Source of the DNA: REEB506 sp040381035
GTDB taxonomy: Bacteria > Pseudomonadota > Alphaproteobacteria > Caulobacterales > Aquidulcibacteraceae
Reading direction: 5' to 3'
Length of the DNA stretch: 21,525 nucleotides
Assembly: GCA_040381035.1 (NCBI GenBank)
Contig: JBEIHY010000057.1
Span: forward strand, 1-21,525
In this document: positions 15,757 to 21,525 of the stretch, piece by piece
How the letters are laid out: each line of letters begins with the position of its first letter
Position numbering within the stretch: position 1 is the stretch's first letter
Notes under the pieces: model-generated
Seen by the model: the letters and a program-made list of their open reading frames with translations, nothing else
Databases searched by the model: none
What the model was told of the DNA's origin: nothing
Program-made: the position numbers and the translations under genes

Positions 15757-16254
15757 TTATGGCGACTTTGCGCCCGCGACCAGATTGGCCCAAAACTGCT
15801 GGCGTTTGGCGACCACCGAGCGCCCTTCGGGCGAGGCGTAATAGCGCCGCATTGCGGCGAGTTCTGCCGGCGTATAGGTAGCCACCATGGCGTCGACGGC
15901 GCGAGATTCAAGCGCATCAAGGGCGGCCCCGCCGGCCTTGGCGGCGTCCCTGCCGCTGGCGCGGGCCGCGTCCGAGGCGGCTTCGGCCATCTCGCACGCC
16001 GCGCGGGCCATGGCGGACGGATCGCGACCCAGCACTCTGCGGCAACGCTCGCCGATATCGGAGCCCAGCGATCCGAAACCAAACCCGCCCGCATAGCGCA
16101 GCGCCAGCCGCGCCTCTTCCAGCCCGCCGGACAAGCGATAGACATCCTGCGCCACCGCGCGCGGATCAGCAGCGGATCCGGTGGTGGCGCAGCCGGCAAG
16201 CACCCAGACACATAGCGCCGCCGCCATTGGGTTGAGGAGGAATTTAGCCTTCAT
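15757..16254 (-). CDS. DUF2059-like lipoprotein
   Basis: This 165-residue protein has a lipoprotein signal sequence: a basic start MKAK, a hydrophobic core and the lipobox LAGC with Cys22 as the lipid-bearing residue. The middle is Ala-rich and helical. The C-terminal part (ATYTPAELAAMRRYYASPEGRSVVAKRQQF) looks like the DUF2059 motif, in which a helix pair surrounds Y.SPEG. The function of DUF2059 is unknown. I chose ATG 16254 rather than the open frame to 16335 because the signal sequence begins there. Its ATG also overlaps the TGA of the restored upstream DUF2059 frame (ATGA), implying coupled translation. It is the last gene of the FMO operon. Confidence 0.75.
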   Translation of the reverse strand: MKAKFLLNPMAAALCVWVLAGCATTGSAADPRAVAQDVYRLSGGLEEARLALRYAGGFGFGSLGSDIGERCRRVLGRDPSAMARAACEMAEAASDAARASGRDAAKAGGAALDALESRAVDAMVATYTPAELAAMRRYYASPEGRSVVAKRQQFWANLVAGAKSP

Positions 16255-16822
16255 GGATCGGCCTGTTTGAGTTCCTTGGCGAGCAACTCGGCGAGCCGCG
16301 GCATGATCCGTGGCGCCAAAACGACACGGCCCCATTCATAGCCCAACGCCGAAGAGGCGCGGAACAAGTCAATCTGTTGGTCCGACCAACGCTTTCCAAC
16401 GTCACTGCGAAAAAGGCGAGAAGGGCCGTCAGATCGGCCTCACAGAAAGTTTCCGCATAGAGCCGCGCCGTCGCCTCACGCATCCAGGTTTCGTCAATTT
16501 TGCGCGCTTCGTCCGCCAATGCCGCCAACACGGCGCGCTGGCGCTCAGCCGACAGACCGCTCGCGCGCAAACGCAGACCGACGAATGTTGGCAGGACAGC
16601 GATGATCCCTTCGGCGTAATGCCTCTCGGGCATTTGCAACAACACCAGTTCCTTGGCGGCGGCCAGGGCCGCCGGCGATGGGTTGGGCAAAGCCGGCTGA
16701 GGATGAGGCGTTGCGGCCGAAGCGGGCGGTGCGCTGTGGCTGCCTCCCGGTGCGCCTGCCGGATCCGCGCCCGCCGCCCAAACCAAAAATGCTGCAGCGA
16801 TGATGAAAACCAAGTGCCGCAT
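16251..16822 (-). pseudogene. DUF2059-like exported protein, disrupted by a one-base frameshift
   Basis: Read from ATG 16822, the frame gives a signal-peptide-like start (MRHLVFIIAAAFLVWAAGADP), a Pro/Ala-rich linker and a helical domain up to FCEADLTALLAFF. From the five-T run (16414-16410 on the minus strand) the open frame turns into atypical sequence and stops at 16244. One added base there restores FRSDVGKRWSDQQ, then ASSALGYEWGRVV and LAELLAKELKQADP, ending at TGA 16251-16253. That matches the DUF2059 pattern and recreates an ATGA overlap with the lipoprotein gene. The restored protein would be about 190 residues. A real pseudogene, a sequencing error or rare slippage are all possible. 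It lies 23 bp after the FMO stop. Confidence 0.75.
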
Positions 16823-16845
16823 TCCCCACCCCCGTCGCCCCCCCC

Positions 16846-18168
16846 TCAAACGCCAGCCCGCCGGGCGCGGTTCTTGCCCAGTTCGACCTCCTTCAGCAGA
16901 TCAGCGACATAATGGCCGAAATCCACCTGGATGGTGTGGCGTTGGCTTTGATAATAGCCGCCAAGATAGCGCCTTTCATCGGCCTCGATCTGGCGACGCA
17001 TCGTCGCAGAGTCCGGTAGCGCATAGGCGCCGGACAGATGGCCCGCCACCAGCTTGGATTGCTGCTCAGCGAAGTTCACCAGCGTCGGCAGCGGCTGGGC
17101 AAGGCCGACGAAATAGAGATTGTCGATGCCCGGCTTGATCATCCGCTTCCACAGCGGGAAAGCGTTGTTCTTAGGTTGTAGTTCGGGATCGGCGAAGAAC
17201 GGAAAACTGATTTTGTAGCCGGTCGCCCACACGATGACATCGGCGCGGAAGCGGCTGTCGTCGGTGAAACGCACATGATCGCCCTCCAAAGCCTTGATGC
17301 CGGGCTTTGGGAGGATGTCGCCGCAGCCGACACGGGTGAGAAATTCGCCCGACACCGACGGATGCGCCTCCAGCGGCTCATGATCGGGCTTGGGCAGGCC
17401 ATAATCTTCCATGCGCCCGATCGCCTTTTTGATCATCGAGCGGCCGAGGGATTTTTGAATCGCCAGCGGCATCCAGGCCGGCGCAGGGTTTTTGTCGGCC
17501 GGCAAACCGTTGAGATATTTCGGCAGCACCCACACGCCGCGGCGCATCGAGATGCACAAGCTGGTCGCGATCGGCTTCTGCGACAGCTCAGAAGCGATAT
17601 CCATCGCCGAATTGCCGGCGCCGACCACCAGCACATGCTTGCCGCGCATCTCTATCGGCTCAAACGGCGTGCGATAATCGTGGCTGTGAATTTGCGCCCC
17701 GGCGAAGTGGCCGGGATAGTCCTGCGGCAGATTGGGGTTCCAGTGATGGCCATTGGCCACGACCAGCGCGTCATAACTGCGCGTTTGGCCGTCCGCCAAA
17801 GTCACATCCCAACCGCCGCTGGCGTTGCGCGCCGCGCGCTCCACCTTGGTGTTGAACGTGATCGTGTCGCGCAGGCCGAAATGATCGACATAAGCGCAGA
17901 AATAGTCATGCAGCTGGCGATGATGGGGAAAGTCAGGAAAGTGCGCCGGGATTGGAAAATCTTCAAACGCCAGGCGCCATTTCGAGGTGTCGATGTGCAG
18001 GCTTTCATAGCAGCCCGATCGGCCATTGGGGTTTTTGTAATACCATAGCCCGCCGACATCATCCGACATCTCAAAGCAGTCGTATCCGATGCCTTCGCCC
18101 TTCAGGCGCTTGGCCGTGGAAAAACCGGACGCACCCGCGCCAATAATGCAGACCCGCTTGTGCGGCAT
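16846..18168 (-). CDS. Flavin-containing monooxygenase (FMO/BVMO-like)
   Basis: This 440-residue flavoprotein uses NADPH and oxygen to oxidise a soft nucleophile (N or S) or a ketone. It shows the FAD motif GAGASG (10-15) and the FMO fingerprint F155-x-G157-x3-H161-x3-Y165 (FAGAQIHSHDY). The NADPH motif VVGAGNSA (181-188) and ATGY near 315 follow. Length fits class B FMOs rather than the longer Baeyer-Villiger enzymes. The substrate is unknown. The ATG at 18168 has GGGAGGG 5 nt upstream, but that site forms the 3' arm of a perfect 10-bp hairpin. The gene leads an operon with two DUF2059-like genes and lies downstream of, and on the same strand as, a sigma-54 response regulator. Confidence 0.93.
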   Translation of the reverse strand: MPHKRVCIIGAGASGFSTAKRLKGEGIGYDCFEMSDDVGGLWYYKNPNGRSGCYESLHIDTSKWRLAFEDFPIPAHFPDFPHHRQLHDYFCAYVDHFGLRDTITFNTKVERAARNASGGWDVTLADGQTRSYDALVVANGHHWNPNLPQDYPGHFAGAQIHSHDYRTPFEPIEMRGKHVLVVGAGNSAMDIASELSQKPIATSLCISMRRGVWVLPKYLNGLPADKNPAPAWMPLAIQKSLGRSMIKKAIGRMEDYGLPKPDHEPLEAHPSVSGEFLTRVGCGDILPKPGIKALEGDHVRFTDDSRFRADVIVWATGYKISFPFFADPELQPKNNAFPLWKRMIKPGIDNLYFVGLAQPLPTLVNFAEQQSKLVAGHLSGAYALPDSATMRRQIEADERRYLGGYYQSQRHTIQVDFGHYVADLLKEVELGKNRARRAGV

Positions 18169-18172
18169 GAAA

Positions 18173-18197
18173 ACCCTCCCGGTTTGGCCGGGAGGGT
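18173..18197 (-). terminator. Perfect hairpin over the FMO ribosome binding site; possible terminator or attenuator
   Basis: ACCCTCCCGG (18197-18188 on the minus strand) pairs exactly with CCGGGAGGGT (18182-18173) around a 5-nt loop. TTTTC and the FMO ATG follow directly. The hairpin lies 36 bp after the stop of the sigma-54 regulator gene. Stem plus four U residues could end transcription of that gene. The same stem hides the GGGAGGG Shine-Dalgarno of the FMO, so translational control is an equally visible reading. Confidence 0.65.
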
Positions 18198-18232
18198 ATC
18201 GTGTTCAAACTTTGCGTCAATGTGCCCTGGGG

Positions 18233-19735
18233 TCAGAGCTCCAAGCCCGCAGCGGCGGGATGTTCATCGAGGCCATATTCGCGCAGCTTGCGATACAGCG
18301 TGGAGCGACCGATGCCGAGGCGGCGCGCCACCTCACTCATGTGGCTGGCATAATGTTCGATGGCGAGTTGAATCAGATCGCGCTCAATCGCTTCGAGGGG
18401 ACGAACATGGCCCTTCTCGTCAAACACCAGAACCGGCGGCGGCGGCGGCTCGCCAAACACCTGGAACTTCGTTTGCGGCAGCAGCGGCGCGGGCGGGATG
18501 AAGTCATTGGCCGACGCCGGCGCATTGTCCGGAAGCAGATCATTCGCGGGCGTCAAAGGTTGGCGCAAACGCAAGCCGGCGATCTGCGGAAAATCCTCGA
18601 TCTGAAGATGCTCGCCCTCGCACAGAATGACAGCGCGGAAGATCGCGTTTTCTAGTTGGCGCACATTGCCCGGCCAATCGAAATCGAGCAGCATCTGCAT
18701 CGTATCCGGCGCGCACGCCTTCACATTGCGGCCCTCTTCGGCGTTGAAACGCGCGATGAAGCGGCCAACCATGGCCGGAATGTCAGCCTTGCGCTCGCGC
18801 AGGGGCGGCGCCTCGATGGGGAAGACATTCAAGCGATAATACAGGTCTTCGCGGAACCGGCCTTCGGCGACGAGCTTCAGCAAATCCTTGTTGGTGGCGC
18901 TGATGATGCGCACATCGACCTTGACCGGCTTTTTGCCGCCAACCGGATCGACTTCGCTTTCCTGCAGCACGCGCAGCAGCTTTACTTGCGTATCAAGCGG
19001 CAATTCGCCCACTTCATCCAGAAACAGCGTGCCGCCATTGGCTTCGACAAACTTGCCGGCGTGATTGTCAACGGCGCCGGTGAACGCGCCCTTGGCGTGG
19101 CCAAACAGAATGCTCTCAACCAGATTTTCCGGGATCGCGCCGCAGTTCACGGTCACGAAGGGTTTCGTTGCGCGCGCGCTCGCTGACTGGATCGCACGGG
19201 CCAGGACTTCCTTGCCGACGCCGCTTTCGCCAGTAATCAAAACCGGGATCGTGGAGGTCGCGGCGCGCCGGCCCATGCGGATCACCGCATTCATCGCCGG
19301 CGTCGAGGCCACCATGTCTTCAAAGCCTATTTTGCCGACGGCCTTCTTAGCCAGGCGCACGACTTCGGCCTTCAGCGTTGACGTTTCCAAAGCGTTGCGG
19401 ATCGAAACCAGGATGCGCTCCGGGCTTGCCGGCTTGACGAAAAAGTCGGCCGCGCCCGCCTGCATCGCTTTCACGACGGTATCAACACCGCCCGAAGCGG
19501 TCAGCACGATCGCCGGCAGACCAGGCCGGCGGGTGCGGATTTCGCGCAGCACTTCCATACCCGTCATGCCCGGCATGACGAGGTCGAGCAGCACGACATC
19601 CACGTCGTTGATGAGTTCCAAGGCGCTGCGGCCATCGCCGGCGCACTTGGTCACAAAGCCCTGGCGCTCGACAGACGCCTGCAGCAAACGGCGCTGGGCC
19701 GGATCGTCGTCAACGACGAGAACGGTTTTGGACAT
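18233..19735 (-). CDS. Sigma-54-dependent response regulator, NtrC/TacA-like
   Basis: This 500-residue activator has three domains. The receiver (1-120) shows the acidic pocket D10/D11, phosphoacceptor D51, T79 and K101. The AAA+ domain (about 140-370) shows Walker A GESGVGKE (169-176), Walker B GGTLFLDE (234-241) and GAFTGA (216-221), the loop that contacts sigma-54. A Pro-rich linker (FIPPAPLLPQ..., EPPPPPVLVF) leads to a C-terminal Fis-type helix-turn-helix (HMSEVARRLGIGRSTLYRKLREYG). The start MSKTVLVVDDD and VVKAMQAGAADFFVKP resemble Caulobacter TacA, which drives sigma-54 genes for polar development; this assignment is tentative. ATG 19735 is chosen over GTG 19744. No histidine kinase lies beside it. 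Confidence 0.93.
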   Translation of the reverse strand: MSKTVLVVDDDPAQRRLLQASVERQGFVTKCAGDGRSALELINDVDVVLLDLVMPGMTGMEVLREIRTRRPGLPAIVLTASGGVDTVVKAMQAGAADFFVKPASPERILVSIRNALETSTLKAEVVRLAKKAVGKIGFEDMVASTPAMNAVIRMGRRAATSTIPVLITGESGVGKEVLARAIQSASARATKPFVTVNCGAIPENLVESILFGHAKGAFTGAVDNHAGKFVEANGGTLFLDEVGELPLDTQVKLLRVLQESEVDPVGGKKPVKVDVRIISATNKDLLKLVAEGRFREDLYYRLNVFPIEAPPLRERKADIPAMVGRFIARFNAEEGRNVKACAPDTMQMLLDFDWPGNVRQLENAIFRAVILCEGEHLQIEDFPQIAGLRLRQPLTPANDLLPDNAPASANDFIPPAPLLPQTKFQVFGEPPPPPVLVFDEKGHVRPLEAIERDLIQLAIEHYASHMSEVARRLGIGRSTLYRKLREYGLDEHPAAAGLEL

Positions 19736-19839
19736 GGTAGACACCCCGTCGCCTCTCTTGTGGGCGATCTTGGGCTTTGCTGTAGCGCACCAAGGTCAAG
19801 GCCCGGTTAAAGCCGCACTGTTTTGGCACAAATCGTCCG

Positions 19840-19858
19840 AACACGGATATTCCGTGTT
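19840..19858. promoter_or_regulatory. AACACGGA-TAT-TCCGTGTT dyad in divergent promoter gap
   Basis: This perfect 8-bp inverted repeat with a 3-bp centre lies about midway in the 255-bp gap between the divergent sigma-54 regulator and ABC1-kinase genes. Its form fits a dimeric regulator site. Autoregulation by the Fis-type domain of the neighbouring regulator is possible, but nothing in the sequence proves it. Confidence 0.4.
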
Positions 19859-19990
19859 TAATGCTAAATGTGGACGCAAACGGCATCTGGCAAGGGTGCG
19901 CTGGCAATCGCAAACTTTACCTATCGCATCTGCGACATTTCCCCCCCCCGCCCCATCGGCAAAAGCGCGCCGACGCCCTACATAGAGGCG

Positions 19991-21355
19991 ATGAGCAACG
20001 ATCCGCTGAACGACCCCGAGCGCGACCGCCTGTCGGCCCGTCTCGGCCGCATCGCCAATGTCGGCGCCAATCTCGCCGGAGCCGGGATGGCCGCAGGCGC
20101 CGCGCGCCTGTTCGGCGGCGAGGAAGCCGACCGCCAGATCGCCGCCGCACTCAAGGCCGCGCTCGGCCGCTCCAAGGGACCGTTGATGAAAGTGGCGCAA
20201 ATGATGGCCACCATCCCCGACCTTTTGCCAAAAGAGATGGCCGACGAATTGGCCCAGCTGCAGACCAATGCGCCGTCCATGGGGTGGCCGTTTGTGCAGC
20301 GCCGGATGCGCGGCGAACTCGGGTCCGAATGGGAAACGAAATTCTCCAGCTTCACCCGCGAGGCGGCGGCCGCGGCTTCCCTCGGCCAGGTGCATCGCGC
20401 GCACGCCGATGGCCGTGAGCTCGCCTGCAAGCTGCAATATCCGGAAATGGCCTCTGCCGTTGAAGCCGATATCACCCAGCTCAACAACCTGATTGGGGTC
20501 TATCGCCGGTTCGGCAAAGTGGTCGATCCCAGCCAGATCCAGATCGAACTCGCCGACCGGCTGCGCGAGGAATTGGACTATGAGCGTGAGGCCAAACACA
20601 TGGCGCTGTATCGGCGCATGCACGCCGACACGCCGGGCCTTGCCGTGCCGACGCCAGTTCATGAGTTGTCAACCAAGCGCCTGCTGACGATGACATGGCT
20701 GGAGGGCGCGAGCTTCAAATCCATGCTGGAGGCGCCGCAGGAGGTGCGCAACCGGATGGCGGAGCTGCTGTTCGTCGCCTGGTGGCGCCCGATGGCGCGC
20801 TTCGGCGTCATCCATGGTGATCCGCATCTCGGCAATTACACCTTCACGCCGGGCGCCGAGACCTTAAACATGCTCGACTTCGGCTGCGTGCGGATTTTCC
20901 CGCCGAAATTCGTGCAAGGGGTTGTTAATCTCTATCGCGCGCTCCAGCGCGACGACATCGACGGCGTGGGCGATGCGTATCGCGATTGGGGCTTTGGCGA
21001 ACTGCCGCGCGGGGCGGTGGAGGCGCTGACGATCTGGGCCAAGTTCATGTATGCGCCGATGCTCGACGATCGCGTGCGCACCGCCGCGGACGGCGTTTCG
21101 CCCGGCGAATATGGCCGGCGCGAAATTATGAAAGTGAAAGACGAGATCGCCAAGTTTGGCCCGGTGCGGGTGCCGCGCGAATTCGTGTTCATGGACCGCG
21201 CCGCCATTGGCTTGGGCGCGGCGTTCCTGCACCTGGGCGCCGAAATCAATTTCCATCGTCTGTTTGAAGCCCAGATCGCTGACTTTTCCGAAAGCGCTTT
21301 GGCGGCGCGGCAGAACGAGGCGCTGGCGGCGGTGGGGTTGGCGAGCGCCAATTGA
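19991..21355 (+). CDS. ABC1/AarF (UbiB-family) atypical kinase
   Basis: This 454-residue kinase-like protein carries the ABC1 family hallmarks. A KxGQ-type N-terminal motif appears here as KVAQ (67-70). An Ala-rich loop EAAAAASLGQVHRA (about 125-138) replaces the usual glycine loop. Lys147 sits in ACKLQYPE, the catalytic loop is HGDPHLGN (275-282), and the metal-binding Asp is in LDFGCVR (D296). UbiB-type members support ubiquinone synthesis or lipid handling and act as ATPases more than protein kinases. No C-terminal membrane helices are evident, unlike E. coli UbiB. I chose ATG 19991 as the first codon after poorly conserved leader sequence; the frame is open from 19868. An IS5-type element begins three bases after its stop. 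Confidence 0.88.
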   Translation: MSNDPLNDPERDRLSARLGRIANVGANLAGAGMAAGAARLFGGEEADRQIAAALKAALGRSKGPLMKVAQMMATIPDLLPKEMADELAQLQTNAPSMGWPFVQRRMRGELGSEWETKFSSFTREAAAAASLGQVHRAHADGRELACKLQYPEMASAVEADITQLNNLIGVYRRFGKVVDPSQIQIELADRLREELDYEREAKHMALYRRMHADTPGLAVPTPVHELSTKRLLTMTWLEGASFKSMLEAPQEVRNRMAELLFVAWWRPMARFGVIHGDPHLGNYTFTPGAETLNMLDFGCVRIFPPKFVQGVVNLYRALQRDDIDGVGDAYRDWGFGELPRGAVEALTIWAKFMYAPMLDDRVRTAADGVSPGEYGRREIMKVKDEIAKFGPVRVPREFVFMDRAAIGLGAAFLHLGAEINFHRLFEAQIADFSESALAARQNEALAAVGLASAN

Positions 21356-21358
21356 CTA

Positions 21359-21525
21359 GGGCGTGTCGTCAGTTGGCCTGAGTTCTTTCAGCCGCGTTGG
21401 GCGCAAAATCGGAAGCGTTGGGCCTCATCCGTCATTTCTGGGTTTCCCAAATCACTTTCTCTCTGACCCATGGAGCGTCGGCAATCAGGAGGCCGATGCA
21501 TGCACCGCTACGCTTTGCGCGACGA
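21359..21525 (+). mobile_element. Left end of an IS5-family (IS427-like) insertion sequence, cut by the window edge
   Basis: Directly after the kinase stop and a TA dinucleotide (21357-21358), the sequence begins GGGCGTGTCGTCAGTTGG, which resembles terminal repeats of IS5-family IS427-group elements as I remember them. About 140 bp further on, a well-formed ribosome binding site leads into a transposase-like start. The right end lies outside the window, so neither the terminal repeat nor a TA duplication can be confirmed. Confidence 0.65.
21500..21525 (+). CDS. IS5-family transposase, N-terminal start only
   Basis: ATG 21500 is preceded by AGGAGG (21487-21492) at a 7-nt spacing. The visible codons give MHRYALRD, which matches the usual M.RYALRDDQW start of IS427-group transposases. 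Only the first eight full codons are in the window, so this call rests on the start motif, the strong ribosome binding site and the IS-like end upstream. An ATG at 21496 is in another frame and gives no recognisable product. Confidence 0.6.

Noticed and set aside
16396..16420. Programmed -1 frameshift in the DUF2059-like gene
   Set aside because: A -1 slip after TTT TTC would give the right frame, but the site is not a good slippery heptamer because the P-site codon would have to re-pair with CTT. I see no stimulatory structure; a lost base is simpler.
17275..18048. 257-codon open frame antisense to the FMO
   Set aside because: It mirrors the FMO frame and has no motif or ribosome binding site of its own.
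19941..19955. C9 tract as a phase-variation switch
   Set aside because: It lies before the chosen start of the ABC1 kinase, in leader sequence, and no coding frame depends on it. C8 (16838-16845) and G7 (11995-12001) tracts are likewise outside coding regions.
1..21525. CRISPR array, tRNA, rRNA or CtrA boxes (TTAA-N7-TTAA)
   Set aside because: I found no regularly spaced repeats, no cloverleaf sequence and no full CtrA box in the gaps read.
1..21525. Composite transposon bounded by the two IS fragments
   Set aside because: The left fragment is IS1380-type and the right is IS5-type, so they cannot move the interval as one unit, and the interior is mostly core genes.

Overview
This GC-rich, densely coded window most likely comes from an alphaproteobacterial chromosome. 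A large TonB-dependent receptor with an IIVTGSRI-type TonB box, an NtrC/TacA-like sigma-54 regulator, and many GTG starts and ATGA overlaps fit a Caulobacterales/Hyphomonadales-like bacterium. This placement is an inference; no rRNA or tRNA gene is present to settle it.

Layout. The left edge (1-391) is the C-terminal end of an IS1380-type transposase. It is followed by a gene-free stretch holding a small inverted-repeat element at 540-621 that looks like a MITE with TA flanks. Next come a TonB-dependent receptor (828-4004), a strong terminator, and a large secreted M14-type zinc carboxypeptidase (4171-6915). A core block follows: rsmE (minus) and accA (plus), divergent around a palindrome; a YdfG-like SDR whose stop codon overlaps that of accA; katG; and aguB.

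The region 12.9-15.7 kb is a compact minus-strand operon: a TetR regulator, an HSL-type alpha/beta hydrolase and a zinc-less MDR quinone-type oxidoreductase. It has a perfect 12-bp inverted repeat in front and a terminator behind. The region 15.7-18.2 kb is a second minus-strand operon: a flavin-containing monooxygenase, a DUF2059-like gene broken by a one-base frameshift, and a DUF2059-like lipoprotein. A perfect 10-bp hairpin sits over the ribosome binding site of the monooxygenase, between it and the upstream sigma-54 response regulator (18233-19735). That regulator is divergent from an ABC1/AarF-type kinase (19991-21355). The window ends in the left end of an IS5-type (IS427-like) element that begins three bases after the kinase stop codon.

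How the genes work together. The receptor and M14 peptidase may form a peptide-scavenging pair. AccA (malonyl-CoA), RsmE (ribosome), KatG (peroxide) and AguB (putrescine) are housekeeping or stress functions. The TetR operon looks like a ligand-induced esterase/oxidoreductase cassette. I did not find a convincing new multi-gene defence or mobile system. The best unexplained signals are the frameshifted DUF2059 gene in the FMO operon, the hairpin masking the FMO ribosome binding site, the mini-element at 540-621, and the dyads in three regulatory gaps.
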